In this document: in pieces, positions 14,301-29,300 of the stretch
Position numbering within the stretch: the stretch's first letter is position 1
How the letters are laid out: each line of letters starts with the position of its first letter
Assembly (NCBI GenBank): GCA_001724265.1
Contig: MEDY01000077.1
Coordinates: forward strand, 25,194 to 89,193
Source: Rhizaria sp. SCN 62-66
Lineage: Eukaryota > Rhizaria, unplaced
Direction: 5' to 3'
Length of the DNA: 64,000 nt
Position numbers and translations under genes: made by a program
The notes under the pieces: model-generated
Seen by the model: the letters and a program-made list of their open reading frames with translations, nothing else
Told to the model about the DNA's origin: nothing
Databases searched by the model: none

Positions 14301-17300
14301 CTGCGACGCTAAACAATACGGTCACGATCACATATGTTCGCGACCACAAGTTGCGGACGAACTTTAGCGGGACGTATGAGCGCCACGTGGAGCCTGAGGC
14401 ATTACAGGGCGTCTTACCTGCAGCGCTTGTTGACGCATATGTGTTTTGGCAAGATGAGCATGACACGATCCGCGGCTATCCCGTCACAATCACGCATCCG
14501 TTGACGTATCTGTACATCCGCATTTTGCCTGCGCACAGTGCGGCGAGCAACAAGGTTTCCGGGGGCATTGGAGCCGGCGCCATCGTTGCGCGCCGCATCA
14601 TGACTCCGGCGCAGACGCGGGCATTCACGCGCACAGCTGATGCGGAGGCCAAGGCTGCGGCCGCAGCGGCCACAGCTGCGGCCGCAGCTGCGGCGACTGC
14701 TCTTGCAGCATGTAGGAAGGATGGCAAGAGCAAAAGTAAGAGCGGCTCTGCCTCTGCGAGTGATAACAAACCTCCAGCCGCAGCCACTGCGACGACTGCT
14801 GAGACTGCGATTAATGTCGTTTTAGCTCCTGCAGCAACCGCTGAGGAGACAACTGAGTCCTCGAGCACTGACGACGAAAGCGAAGACAGTGAACCCGGTG
14901 CGTACCCGCGTGGTAACACGCGGCGTCGTTCTAACTCGCGTGTTCGGGCACGGTCGCGCTCACGCGCGCGCTCACATGCCGGCCGCAACGTTTCTCAGGG
15001 CCCGTCGCAGCCCGCAACAGCTCCGCCGGGCCACACCGCGGCTGCTGTGCAACAACAGCAGCAGCAGTTAGGTGATACTGGTGATGCTGTAGATGTTGAT
15101 CTTGACAGCACTCTTGATGAAGGCGTGTCCTATTCTAACGAGGTTTTCTTGGTTAACTCTCTGTACGCTCCTCGCAATAGTTTTCTGTACAGTCTCGTGA
15201 GTGTGTTGACAAGGATTGAGCGTATGGGATACATCCTCGTTTGGACACGCACGCGTCCTCCGGAGCTCGACACTTACTTTAGCGACAACGACAACAATCA
15301 CGCGGACGACGCTGCTGGCAAAGGCGCTCACTCAGACGCGAGTGCAAGTGTGAACACAGCTGGGAAGACAGAGCCCACGACTCCGTCGATTGATCACATT
15401 GCTTTGCCGCGCCTGCAGCTATCGTTTAGTGCGCGCCGCAACCATCACGGTGAGCTGCGGCTATACTGCCGCGAGCATCCCGAATTCTTCATCTCCAACT
15501 TCCGTTCCGAAGGATTGTATCAACTGCTTCGCGGCATCCCACACTCGCTGCTGCTCTCGACCAACCACCACAGCTACCACTTGCTTGTCCCTCTAGTCCG
15601 GCTGTACCGGCCGCAGATCGCATGCTGTCCATTTTCGACGGAGCTAGTGCTCTCATATGCGCGCACAGATAGCTTTTTTGGCTCACAGACGCGGTTTGTG
15701 ATGTATCCTGTGCATACGACTCTGAGCTTCCTCTTCACACCAACGTTAGCATCCGGCTTATATCTACTGGCCTTGCGCCTATTCCACCGTCGTCTAGATG
15801 AGGCTGTTGCGTTGATTGCATCAACAGCAACCGATGAGCGTCTGCGCAGTGATGAGCGCGCAATTTTTGCGATGTTAGGCGAGATTAGCAACGATCACCA
15901 CCCTGACACACACGCGTGCCGTCTGCTTCTTTCGATTGCCACGATGGACTCGGACATTAAGTGGCCCTGGTCGCTGTCGACAGAGTATCACCATTACGTT
16001 AAAAAGCTGCAGCACGTCTCCGCTGTGTGCCGCCTTACGACTAGCGCAGAGTTGCTCATTGGCGAGCGAGTAACGGCAGTGCCGACGATCACACGCGCTG
16101 GCGACATTGCGAACGCATCCGTGAACACCGGCAATGACGCGCCATTGATGGTTCTACGCAATCTTGCTACTCAACTATACTTGCGCTCAGTCAAGGAGCC
16201 TCTGGCTTCGTGTAGGAGAAAGTACGACGCCAACTGCGGCCTAACTTTCGAGGTGTTGCGTCACCGGTCGAGTGACAACGATCCTGATCCTGAGATTGTT
16301 GCGATCAAGTCGCCGTTCAATGAGTACCTCGCACTGCCAAAGCTCTACGGGTATTTACATGAAGACGCCGGAGCGTACACCGTTGAAAACGCGACCAACA
16401 ATCTTAAAGACGATGAGTCTGACAGTGACGATGATGAGAGCGACGCCCAGTTTGCGACACTGTTTCTCACTGGGGCCTTCACTGATAACTTTGAAGCGCG
16501 GAATCAAAAGATCAGGAAAAGCCAGACGACGAAGCCATGGCAGGATGAGAGCGTTGATGTCACCGATTACAACGCGTCTCTTAGTGAAGAAGGGCGCTTT
16601 GAGTGGATTAATCCCCTTGGAGGCACGATTCCTGATCGCTGCCGCTTTTTGCTTCACCACATTGGTAGTGACAGCAATGGCTACCCTGTTGTTGCACTGC
16701 AAGGTCTCCGCAATGATGGCAGTGGTCATAGCAGGCCGAGCTATCTTGCTTTCACTCGCAGGCGGCTTGATTTAACCGCAGCGCGCGCCAGCCAGCCCAG
16801 TGCATCCGCTGCATCTGCTCCTGCTTCAGGTGGCGGCAGCAACAATAACGATGGCGATAATAGTTCCGACTACAGCGGGAGTTACAACGCTGCTGTTACT
16901 GCGCGTGAGTCGGACGAAGCATTGGTTGTGATCTCGCACAAGCTTGACAACTCCGCGCTGTTTCTGTTTGCGCCTCGCTCCTACGTTGTGCCACCTCCGG
17001 CAATTGTACGCAACCGCTTCGCGTATCTCAAGGCTGTTTGCAGCGGACAAAGCAGTGTTGCAGTTGTCTATGACAGTTGCCCGACGCTGGAGCTTGCCAA
17101 AGACGAGATCTTTACGGGCGACGTAATCAGCAAAGGCGCGTGGATTGCTGGAGTTCATTGTGCCGCCACTGCGACCGGGGACACCGAAGCACTTGCGGAT
17201 CGCAGGTTTAAGAGTATAAGCAGCAAAACGGGCATCTACGCGCCCAAGGCGTCTTGTGAGCGGGAAGCGGCTATGGAATCTCCCGAGTGGTACCTGCGCC

Positions 17301-20300
17301 CCGACACACTCACGATCTCGCGAAACAACAACCTCATTGTGAACACCAGCACCGGACCTGTCATCAACACTGACACTGACTCTGATACGCGAGCCAAACA
17401 TTCTGGCATAACGGTGTGTAGTCCATCAAGTGTACGTGCTGTTCCTGAGACGCCGACGCTTCCGCTGGGTGAGTTCCTCGGACCGACTCCGTTACACTCC
17501 CCGCTAGAGAGGCATCCCGAGCAGCAAGAAGACGTGCGTACTATTGCTGGCTTTTACTCAGAGTCGATGTCTGACTCTGTCGTTGAGTCTCTAGCGAGTT
17601 CAAGGTCTGTCACCTCTGACACAGACGCAAGATCTGAGATTGACGCTGACTCAGACTCAGTCGCCGAATCGGACACCACTGTCGCGAGTTATACGTCGAG
17701 CATTGTCGGCTTGCATGCGTCCGCAGTCGCCAATCCAGCTTTCCAGCGCGGCCTAACTTCCCTCGTCCCGCCACTCTCTCGCGCTCGGCTCAGTCGGCTT
17801 CCGCGCCCGTCGTGGCCGGCGTATGCTGACGGCACGTTTCTCACTGCGTCCGCTGCTGTATTAAAGCGACTGACTCTGAAGCCCACGCTGGCAAGTGCAT
17901 TCAGGCAAGGTGAAGCTGTGACTGAATACTTGCTCCAGAGCCGGTTCCACACGGCGAGTCTGGCGAACAGGTTTCAAACCGATGCGGGCTACGGATTCCT
18001 GTCCTTGTACGACATGTTGAGGGGTGCGACCAAGCAAAGCGTGACTGACCGCAACAACACGCGCACTGTCGCGCTGTTAGTGATGCTTGAACTACCGTTA
18101 ATGTACGCACAGGGCCCGTTGGAGTCACTGTTGCATATCATTGCAGTCAACCCCCAGATTGGACCCTTGTTGCCACAGTACGACCCAGAGGCCGGTGACT
18201 TAGGTCTTGGGGATATCAACACAAGTGAAGTTGGAACTTCTGATACAAAGGCTACATTACCAGCGCCAAATGTCACAACAGCGACAAGTGCGGCGCCGGC
18301 AGCATCAGTTCCCGAGACGAGTGCGACTCGACATGGACGCTCCCGGTCACCAGTTCACATTGGCTCTCGAGGAAGCCCGCTATCGCAGCCACAGCCTCGG
18401 CAATCGTCAACACACACTCGTCACACACAAGGCATTGGTGCTGTTGCAATCAATCCACAAGACGCGTTCACGCGTCCTGCGCCGCCTGGCACGTTTCCCG
18501 TTGTTTCTGGTTCCAACACACTAGCTCCGCCGACACGCGGTGCGCAAGGCCTGCGTCAGCGCCCCACGCCGCTGGTCATATCTCCATACGGTGGTGCAAC
18601 TAAGGGGGCAAAGAGCGTGACGGCAGCAGCAACTCCCGCATCAGTCGGAAAGCCCGTCCACGCACGAAGTGCGACGGTCGCACCAACGCCGTCACGGCTG
18701 ACGTACCCTGTGATCACTGCCACTGGTGTGGGCGACGTGACCGCCGGACTCGGCGACCATCGCGTGCTTTCAGTCATTCCTATTACGCACAACACAGCGC
18801 GCGCATCCCCACCCGTGTCGTACACGTACAGCTTTTTCCGTGCGATCCGCGCCGTTCTGATCGCGGAGCACCGGCGGGGCGGGCTGATGTGGCCTCGTTC
18901 CTGGGACCAGACGCCGCGCTGGCCGCAGCCGCCGACGTCGGTGCTTGTGGGGTGGGCGCGTGGCGCGCTTGATGTTACTGCAACTGATGCATTAACACCC
19001 ACAGAGCCCACAGCAGCGGCAGCTGCAGCTGCAGCAGTGGTCCAGGTCGGAGCCCCGGAGGCGCTGGTAGCAACAGCAGCCGCTGAAAAGCTTGTTGGTG
19101 AAGAAGCATCTAGGCCTGCGGGCTCGGGTTTACTGCGAGTGCGGCCATCATTCAAGCGCAGAGGCACGTATCTTGCGTGTACTTGTAAGGGCCTGACAAA
19201 GCCCGCAGGTAACGGACTACGGTACGCGGTTGCGGTAAGCTCTGCACCGTTTCAAAGCGCGCTGCCTGCTGTTGACGCAACCACGTTGGCCGAAGACACT
19301 GTTAAACAGACGGTTGGCTCTAAGGCCACGGGTAGCTCGAAGTTGAAAGGGCTGTTGATCGACCAACGCTCAGTAGCAGCTTCTGATCTTAGCTTACCTG
19401 CAAGTCTCGGTGCATTGCAAGCGCAGCAGCAGCAACAGGCACAGCAGCTGCAGGAGCCACAGCAACAAGAACAGCAACAGTCACCGCAGAGCATGTTAGA
19501 AACGGCAATGCCGTTGTTGCAACCGCAGCACTCCGCACCGATGACGCCTCCACCGGGGTCTCAGACGCCGAACACAGCAGCTGTCGCTCCTCTCAGCGGC
19601 GGCTCTGGTGATAGCAGTGGTTCGCAATCGCCTGCGTTGTCATTGCAGCGATCGCGCTCCATCACAATTGCAGAACTTGCGACGATTAACAAATCGCCGT
19701 TGCCAGATGAGTATGATGCAACTGGCGATCCGCTAGCCCCCATCGCGACAATATGCACAAGCACTGTGACGCCGTCACCTGATGTGCCCGGTCGTCATTC
19801 TGGTCTACATCCCGCAGTTGTCACTGCGGCGCCAGCTCCCAGCATTAACATCGACGCTGCTTTCAAACACAGCGCTGCAGCAGCGGGCGCACCTGCCGCC
19901 CAGAGCGATATCAAGGGCGAGTTTGGCTCGGTCGCGGCGACCAGCGGTGGGAGCAGCGGCGGCAGCAGGGCGCTGTGGGTGAACCGCACCACGCGCTCTG
20001 CCATTCGCCCCGTGCAATCTCTCGTCAATCTCGTCGAGCTCACAGTAACCAAAGGTGACCGCCGTGGCCGCACGCCTAAGCACGTTGGGACGATTGACTG
20101 GGGTCAGCAATCGGGCGACGGCGATGTTGAGAGCACGCCCAGCGACGGCAGTGAGGGTGAGAGTGAAAGCGAGAGTGGCCGTCAGCGTGCACGTGAAGGT
20201 GAAGGCGAGTGTGCCTACTGCGCTCTTCGTCGGGAGCGTGCTCGTCAACGCCACGCCAAGCGCGCCAGTCTTAGCGTTGGTGATCTCTCCGCAGGCGCCG

Positions 20301-23300
20301 TCACAACGCACCCAGACTCCGTCTCTGAGTCTACTACGAGCACCGATATTGACGCCAGCGCTGACGTCAGTAGCGGCGCAGACCGTGTTGTGACCCCTGT
20401 CCCTGCAAGCAGTGAAGAAACTCCGCGAGCTGCTGGCTCTCACGTTCGCAGCCACGCCAGCAGTAGTAGCAGTGTGAGCCACGGCCATGCTGAAAAGATT
20501 GCCGCCACAGTGTCGCAGCGCCAGTCCATCTCAGACCTGCTCATCACTGCGCAGTATTGCGACATTCTTGCCCCAATGGGGTCCGACACGAGCTGCAGGC
20601 AGCGTTTGTACCCGCTGCCCTCGTGTTGGCCACAGTGGCCACCTGCGCCTCCGGTGGCGTCGCCGGCGAGCACGTCAGGAGGCACTAAGATCGGATCGGG
20701 TCGGCCGACTGTGAGCAAGTATAACACGCTGTACTCGCGCTCTAGAGACTTGTTTCCAATGGAGTCAGCAGGGAATAGCGACGCCGCTGCTGGCACGTTT
20801 ACTGCAGAGCTTAGTACGCACTTGGACTGCTCCCACGGCCCACACGTTCTGAGTCAAGTGATCGACTCGCAGTATCAGACTGACGACCCGAATAGAGTCT
20901 CGCTGCGAATGCCTCACCACTGTCACGGTGCGCTCACCACCACGGGGCTGATTGTGCTGGGCAGTGCGCCTGTAACTGACGACGACGCACGCGCTCTCGT
21001 GACAACGCCGTTATCCGTGCTGAACTTGGAAACACTCGTCGAAACGATGGTGCCTTTTAACTGTAGTCATCATGTGAAGCATGTCGAATCCACAATTGAT
21101 CCAAGTCATTCGTATGTTGTTCATGCAAATGTTACGAAGGCCGATAGCGAGTCTGACAGAGAAAGCACGAACGACGAGAGTGCTTTTGTGTCGCCACTTA
21201 CCAGCGACCTCAGCGACCCAAGTAGTGATGAGAGGAGTCTCACATCTATTAAGGTGATGAAGCACCAAAGTGGAAGGTAGTTCATCCTCAAGGCTGGGTC
21301 TTGCGGTGTTCACTTCAGCACACACATTGCGCCTCATATCTCGCGTTTTCTTGCGCGCATCCTCGCGCACCCAGTCTCCAAGTACCCTATGTCGCGCGCA
21401 CTAGTGCAGTTCTGGGCATCTGACTCGGCGGCGCTAAACGCGACGACACCATCTGCATTTGCACACCTCAGGAGTGCGCATGCGTCTGCCTCACAGTCAC
21501 AGGGTCGGGCATTATTAGCCAAGAAGACAGCAACGTCAACAGTCCCTCTGAAGCTTGGCTCTCCTGTTGATGCAAATGCCACGACTGCCGGCCCCAAGGT
21601 GGGCGTGAACGTTGGAACTCACTGCCCCTCGATTGGTGCTGACAAAGAGGGTGACGCAAGTGGCGGTCTCTTTGGGGGCTCGAGTTTCATCAAGGGATTC
21701 AGTAAGCGTGAAGTGACTGAGCTCGCAACCGCGATGGTCATTCGCTCAGCTCATCTTCAAATCCAGCAGGTGCATGCCAAGTCACAATCGCGAACGCAAC
21801 AGAAGCACGTCGGCAAACTAGAGCAAGAGAAGAAACAGAACTGCCTCCGCGGTTTAGAGCTAGCAGCGCAGAGCAAGTACCGCCGCGCGTTCATTGCTCT
21901 CGCGCAGCGATACCTGTTTCTAGATGCACTCATTACGCGTTTGGAGGTTGTGCGCCGCGCGGACCGTGACTTTGTCGCTCGTGGTATGCGCTATGTGTGC
22001 CAGGTCATTAACGCTGTGCCGATGGAGGGTGTCACGCCGCCAACGGAGAGTGAGATTGATGAAGACATCACCGCCAATCTTGCGAATTTGTCGACGGCAT
22101 ATGCCAAGAATACGGATCAGAGCGGCGCTGAGACCCTCGCGCAGTCTGACCTTGCTTACATGAGTAGCGGCGCAAGTGCGAGCAGTGCGACTGACAGCAG
22201 CAAGCTTGTTAGCGACGGTGAGCAAGAGAACACGGAGACGTGCCGTGTGAACCGCCGCGACCGTATGACGGCGGACCGCGTTCCCGACACGTTCTCCAAT
22301 CTTGAGCGTCTTTGTTACTGCTTGCAGCGTGCCGGTGGTCTCGAGACTAGCCTATCGTTTACGCAGATTGTCAGTCTCTTTCTCTCCGTCGACGTCGTTG
22401 CAGAAATCCAGCGCATCAACCCATTTGCAACACTCGAAAGTGTTCAACATGTGGTGCTGGTGACGCAGCTTGTGATGCTTAAGACAAACCGCATAGGGCA
22501 GGTGCACCGCTGTATTGCCGAGATCAAACGCATTTTCACGCTCTTTCACGCATTGTGCCCGAGCATGTTTGTGGAAATGCTGCGTGCAGTGCACACAAAC
22601 ACGCTGCCAGCAGAAGCGTTTTCTGTTACTACAACCAACGTGAGCAGTAGTAGTCCTGCGGCTGATACTGCAGCCACACCGTCCGACTCTAGAAAGACTA
22701 CTGCTGCCGAGACTTGTGGCGCTGCGAAGACGGATGGAGAGCTGGCGGGTAGCAAGGTAACTGAGACAGAGGCTGAGGCTGGTTTACGTACACCGTTGAC
22801 GGTGTCCCCAGTGACTACGAACAGCACTGGCACTCTGTCTAGTAACGCCGTCGTTGCGAGCCCGCCCCAGGTGTTCCCGTTTGCCCCGAGTCCGCCGTTA
22901 TCGACGCCGCGGTCGCGCCACGCGTTCATGTTTCCTCCGAACGAGAGCACCAATAGTGCGAACGCATCAGCGCCTGTGCTCGGAGCGTTAAGTGTTGAGG
23001 ACGCAATGCTGACTGGTTTGCCACCGAGGCCGCCGCAAGCATCTGTGCCTCGTTCTCGTATCACAACTGGGGCGCCGTTAGCTTCAAGGCAGCAGAATCA
23101 ACAACAACAGCCTCAACAACAGCAGCAGCAGCCGTAGCAGCCGCAAGCTCAGCCGACGGCAACTGAGAGTTCTGAGCAAGACGATGAGCAGCTCCACAAA
23201 CAGCAGCTGCAACAGCAACAGCAAGTCACGTTGATGCTGTCGTCAGAGGCGACGGTCATCTTACTCAGTGCTATCGCCGATCTTTATCAGGCTAGTGGTC

Positions 23301-26300
23301 GCATTGCTGCTGCACTAACTGAGACAAAGGCGTACTTCAAGCCTGTTGACCCAAGCGACAGCCAGGTTCGAGTGAAGCCGTTTGCTCCAGATACCAAGTT
23401 GCACAAGCATGGATCTGCGTTATCAAGCTCGAGCTTAAGCTCGGGCAGCGGACTTGCATCGCAGACGGCCGAGGAGAGTAAGCGTCCCTGTGAGTGGGTG
23501 TTTGATCCTGCCTACTTAGTATTTGAGTACATGCGCAACATCTCGCTCCGTGACGCTCAAGTATCATGCGTTGATAACTTTCTGTTGACGCGCGACGACA
23601 AGACAACGGTTCCATCAGGCCTGGCACTTAAGTCCCCGCTCTATACGAACCCTCGGAACGCGAAATCCAGCTCGTGCAGTCACGTGAACTCTCTTATGTC
23701 GAGTGCGGGCGAAATTCAAAACTCAATGAGTGATTCTGCAACTACTTCGACAGACTTGAGCACCTCATTGATTGTTGACCGTGGTGTCAATCCCCGCTGG
23801 GCGGCAAAGTGCCCGATTGTTTTTCCGCCGGCCCTAGCCGCTGCTGCGCTATCGCTGTCGTCATCGACGCCACGATCGCAAATACGGCAGCTAATCATGG
23901 GTCAAGGCAAGACCACGATCATCAGCCCGCTCCTTGCGATCCGCCTGAGCGACGGTGCACGCCTATGCGTTGTAATGACACCTCCGGCGCTGCTGCCGCA
24001 CACGCGCGAAGTGCTGCGTGTTGCCTTCGGCAATATTCTCGGCAAGCGCACAGTTGCGTTCGACTGCTCGCGCCGCGAAGTCATGCGGCCGGAGACGTTA
24101 AGGAAGCTTGAGATTGCGCGGGTGGCGCGCTCAGTCGTGATCACAACGCCGAGCGACGTTAAGTCCCTGATGCTGAAGCTGATCGACATCGCAGTCCAGC
24201 TTGTTGAGTACCTGCGTAACCAAGAGATTGCTGTTATCGTTGCGACTGGTCAGATGCCGTCTCTGGCGACCGGCTCGTTCGGACACCTTGGAGTGCAAGT
24301 CGCGAGTGATAAGTACGCGCATGTTGCAACGGCGCTCCAACACGCGACAACGAGAAAGAGGTCTGGGGCTGCTGAGACACAGACAGCTCAGTCGCAGATG
24401 CAACCGCAGTTGCATGCCCCGCTTGCGCAACGTGGTCTGCGGACTGTCAGCACGGGACTTAGAGACATCGAGGAGCACGGCGAGTATAGCCCGAGCACCA
24501 TCAACTCGGCCGCTGCTGAGACTGGCAGCGTCGTGCGCCCGATGCACGAGGAAGAAGAGGAAGACGGTGTTGTTGCGACCGGTGAGTGTCTTAGTCCAGG
24601 ACATTTTTCCTCAACATCAGCGCCGCATGCAACAGGTTTCGGGACCGGGAGCACTCCTAACAACTACACTACTCTCACTCAGGCAGGGACGTACAGCAAC
24701 ATGGCTCCGTACGCGAGCAACGCCGATAGCGAAGGCGTTGCGGCAATCGCAAATACGGCTGCTGCTGTTGTCAACGCTTCGACTGCAACCACTGATCCGA
24801 CCGATGCGACGAGTCGTGCTCCGAGCCCCAGAACGGTTGCTCGCTCAGCTGCGGCGACTTTGGCGGCTGCGGCGGCGGCGGCCAAGTGGCGCAAACGCGG
24901 TGGTGAGACTGTGGCCGCCGATGACGACGGCATTGAAGTTGTGACTTCTGTGGTCAACCCCAACTACACCTTCGATAACTTAGACACTAACGTCAAGGTC
25001 GACACGGCGGCAACACCTAAGAAGCCAGAAAGGGAAGTCGTCGTCCAGACAACCGAGATCACTAGCCCTGGCTGGAAGAACGTGTTCCCTCCTCTTCCGC
25101 GCTCTCTCGAGCCCCTGTACACCGAGGCAACCACTATTGCGCGCGTCTTATCTCTTTTCAAGCACAGTACACTCATCATGGACGAGGTTGATCTTCTGCT
25201 TCACCCACTCAAGTCAGAACTCAACTTCCCTCTTGGCAGCGCGAATGCGATTGAGGCAGCGCCGCACCGGTGGTCTTTGCCGGCTCACCTCATCGACGCA
25301 GTGTTTTTTACCTCAGTCGGCAGACTGCCGCTCTCATTCCGCCAGTCCTCGCGCGCAGCTGCAGTACAAACTGCGATCAAGGCGGAGGCCGAGGCAGGCG
25401 TGAAGCAGATGGTGCTGCAGTCCTCCCCGCACCTCGTCCTCTTAGACGTCGCTTACTATCACGCGAAGCTGAAGCCCCTGTTCGTTGAGTGGCTGATCTT
25501 GTACTTGGAGCGCGCGGGGATCCCGTTAGATTTATTCTCCGTGAATGACATGACAGCGTTGTTTATGCAAGGCTGCAAGTTTGCGCGGTCAGAGTGTGCG
25601 TACACGTGTGTTCATTCGTTCTCTGGGTTCAGCTCTGTTGTTGCTGATAGCATTGACGCTGCAAGCACAGTGGCCCCTGTGTCAAGCGCCGTAGGCGTAG
25701 CGAGTGCCCCACAGCAACAAACGGAGCAGTTGCAGCGATTGCAGCAGCAGAACACTGTACAGCAGCAGCTGCATCGTCCAACGTACTTGCGTGCACACAC
25801 TGTGCCCACGGCTTCTGGTCCAGTTTCCCCTCAGCCTGAGACGCGGACTGCGTCTGTGGCGGCGAGCGACGGGGAAAGCGGCCACTCGCCGCGGTCCGAG
25901 AATGCCGCTGTTTCTGACGTGAGCATGACCAGTGATCGTGACAACAACGATAACGAGAACAATAACGACGCGAACAATGCGATTGCGGGTGTTGCAGCAA
26001 ATGTTTGCGAGAGTGAGGACTCAGAGTCGCGAACCCGGCCCAGCACGGAAAGCTCTGATAGCTCGGTGAGTACTGACGCGGAACAGCAAAGGCAACTTGA
26101 CCACGGGGGTGGTCTATGTGCGGTGTGCTCCGTGGTGCTAACACAACTTAGGTGCCGCAACCTCGCTCCGCAGACATCTCACGCGAATAACGGTGCCAAT
26201 GGCGGCAGCAAGAGCACCGGCAACAGCAATGAAAGTTGCGGCAAGAACCCAAGCGCATGCCTTTCAAGACGGCTCAACCTAACCGCGCACCGACTTGCAT

Positions 26301-29300
26301 TGGTCCCGTTTAAGTACCGGACGCTGCTGCGGCTTGGCTTTGACTGGCTGAACCAATACCTGCCTCACGTATTGCAAAAAATCAACCGTATTACATACGG
26401 TCTCATTACCAGCAACAACACGAACGCTAACATGTTCAGCACAAACACGTATCCTACCTCCAACAATGGCAACGCAAACTCGCAAGGTGCTGCTGTTGAC
26501 AGATTGCCGCTTGCCACTGCATCGCGCCTGGCACTGGCAGTGCCTTTCATTGGCAAAGACGTGCCTTCTCGGTCAAGTGAGTTCTCGCATCCTGACATCA
26601 CGATCGGACTTACACTGCTTGCTTACCGCTATGATGGTCTCCGTGGCAGTGACTTGGTGAAGCTTATCACGGGTTTGCAGAGCGCTGTGGCAACTGAGGC
26701 AGGTCCGCCCGACGCACGGCTTAGCGCGTCTTTATATAGCGCATGGGTTGCGGATGCGGGGGGTCGTGTGATGACTAAGTCGCGGAGCATTGCTGAGAAA
26801 TCAAGCTGTATAGTTAAGGCAAGTCGTGAATGCCCGAGGGTGCACCCTGACGAGTGCGGAGCTTGCAGCTCGGCTGGCAGCGATACGGCTTCATCGTGTA
26901 GTGCGGCTGTGAGTCGGACCACAAACGTAACTGCCAGTCACGACGAGATTGATGTCAACGCCGAAGTCAGCGCTGATGAGGAGCTTGAAAGCTACTGCAA
27001 TGATTCCGGATTTTCCAGTACCAACGAGGAGACAAACGTAGGTGCCCGCAGTTGTATTGCAGATCAGGTCCGCTCCCTTGCTACGCCCACTGTTCTTCCA
27101 CTACGTCTGCTGAAGCCCACGCACACCTCGCAGATGACGACCTTGTTTGCGCTGTTACGCAGGTACCCAGAGGCTATCACACATTATCTCGAGACATTCG
27201 TCTTTCCCCGGCATCTGCCGTATTCTGGCAGCAAGATTGCTTCTTCGGGACAGGATCTCGGCTCTGAGATGCTGTTTGACGCGCGCATCGGTTACTCTGG
27301 CACGCCGTCAATGCTGATCCCACGTGAGATGGGCGCGTGTTACTATCAGACCGGGCAGACGGCGAACACGATCGCCACGCTCACGTCACCGGACAGCGCT
27401 GATGTCGATATTCTGCCGTCTAACTGGACTGCGTTGTCGATTCTTGCCCGCGTTGCGAAGACAAGCCGCTACCACGCACTTATCGACACTGGCGCGCTCA
27501 TCACAGGACTAAACAACCAGCAAGCTGCAGAGGCTCTGTTGGCGCTTGGTCTTGCGCGTTTTGACGGTGTTGTGTTCTTCAGTCAGGCCGATGTGCCGAT
27601 GGTGCTACACCGCAAGCACGCGCGTGTTGTGCCTTTTGCACAGTGCGGTTTGCTCCCGCACCGTCGCTTTACGTTTTATGACCAAGTCCACACGACTGGC
27701 GCCGACATCATGCACCCGCTTGGTGCCGCCGCGGTGCAGACGTTGGGCAAAGACATGACGTTCCGCGACCTCGCACAGGGCGCTTATCGCATGCGTGGAC
27801 TGGGCAAAGGTCAGAGAGTCTGTTTGTATGTCATTCCTGAAGTTCAAGCGTTGATTATGCGGCAGATTGAAGCATGTGTGCTTTCAAAGCTAGTCAAAAA
27901 CGAAGCTCAAACGATAGGGCCGGAGTCAACTTTGATGTCTACATCTGCGGCAGCACTTGTGCCGCTCTCTGGTTCTGACGCGAAGTGTGATTGCGTTTGT
28001 GCGCTTGCGCCATTGGCAAACCACTATGCAAAGTGTTTCTTCTCATCTTCTTCTGGCTTCAACAAGACTAAGCCTGTTGGCGCAGATCCTCATGTAAACG
28101 TTGACAAAAGCAGTGCAGCTCCGAGCGGCACTCCTGTGAAGTGCCCGCATGCTCGTGAGCACACTCAGCTATGCCTGCTAGCAATCCTAGCCTGGTCGTT
28201 CCTGAACCTTCTCGAATCAGAGGTGCTTCAGTTCAGGCAGCTATGCTTGCAGTCAATTGCGGGCATTTACCGCAAGAGCGCATTCGGCATTGTGCAACGG
28301 TTCGTAGCCAAAGCATTCTCGTCTCGCCGTGGTGGCCAAGGCAACGGCCGGGCCGGGAAAGATGAGACACATTCACCTGACCTGCAAATCAACAAGAGTG
28401 GTGCGAGCGATATTCGTGCTGCTGTGCCCGCGAGCACTGCTCCCAGCACTGATAGGCCGCCAGGTGCTGTCGCCTCTTACACGCGTAAGCACACGTACAC
28501 GACCGTGGTTCCACCAAGCACAGCTTTGGCTGCCACACATGCTGGCAGTACCATCACGAACATGAGTGATGACAGCAGCGAAGACGACTGCCCCAGTCTT
28601 TCGACGGTTAGTAAAGCGCTGGCGTTGTTGTGTGACCCCGTCTCCTATCAGGTTGATACCGAGTTCACAATCATGCCGCCACTACCAGCGGGCATGCAGG
28701 AGCACCTAAGTCTTGCAGCGTCAGTGCTGAGTGAGCAAGATCAAGAGCAGATTACGGCATTATTGACTGTCTTACGCGCCGTCACACTGCGCGCACTTAG
28801 CGCCGACGGCAGCTCTGACAGTAGCCCAAGCGCAGACACAGCCACAAATGCGAGCGCAGTTGAGTCCCTAGCCCCACCACAGGCTGGGAGGGTCCCCGGT
28901 AGCGACAGTGTTGAGGCTATTGTTACTGACGCTGCTCCGACCGAAGCAGAGTCGTCAGACACGGGCGTGTTTGCAGGCACCGCGCCCGATGAAGATGCCA
29001 CACTCGCACTTCGGAGGGCGATTGCAACCGCGGTGAGTGCTGCGACAGCGCCGTACACTTTGCTTGCTCCTAAAGTTATCCGGGCTGCGACAGCGGCGTA
29101 CAGTCCTGTCGTAAGTACGAATACGGGCGCTGCCGACACTAACGACGGTCAGCCGCCTCGCTCTGACGCCGTGGGCGCTTACACAGGTCCTGACTTTGCG
29201 TCTCTTGCGCTATCCCTTGAAGCCGTGCAAGTCCGCGTTTCATAGCGCGAGAGCGACCGAGAGTCGCAGCAAACCCGTGAGGTGGAGCAAGAGACCGAGG

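Noticed and set aside
23135-23137. UAG = Gln, because this TAG lies in a polyglutamine stretch
   Set aside because: The neighbouring codons are CAG, CCG and CAA, so Gln is tempting, but low-complexity context cannot assign a residue. The only TAG in a conserved alignment (MED6) favours a hydrophobic residue. Gln is not fully excluded.
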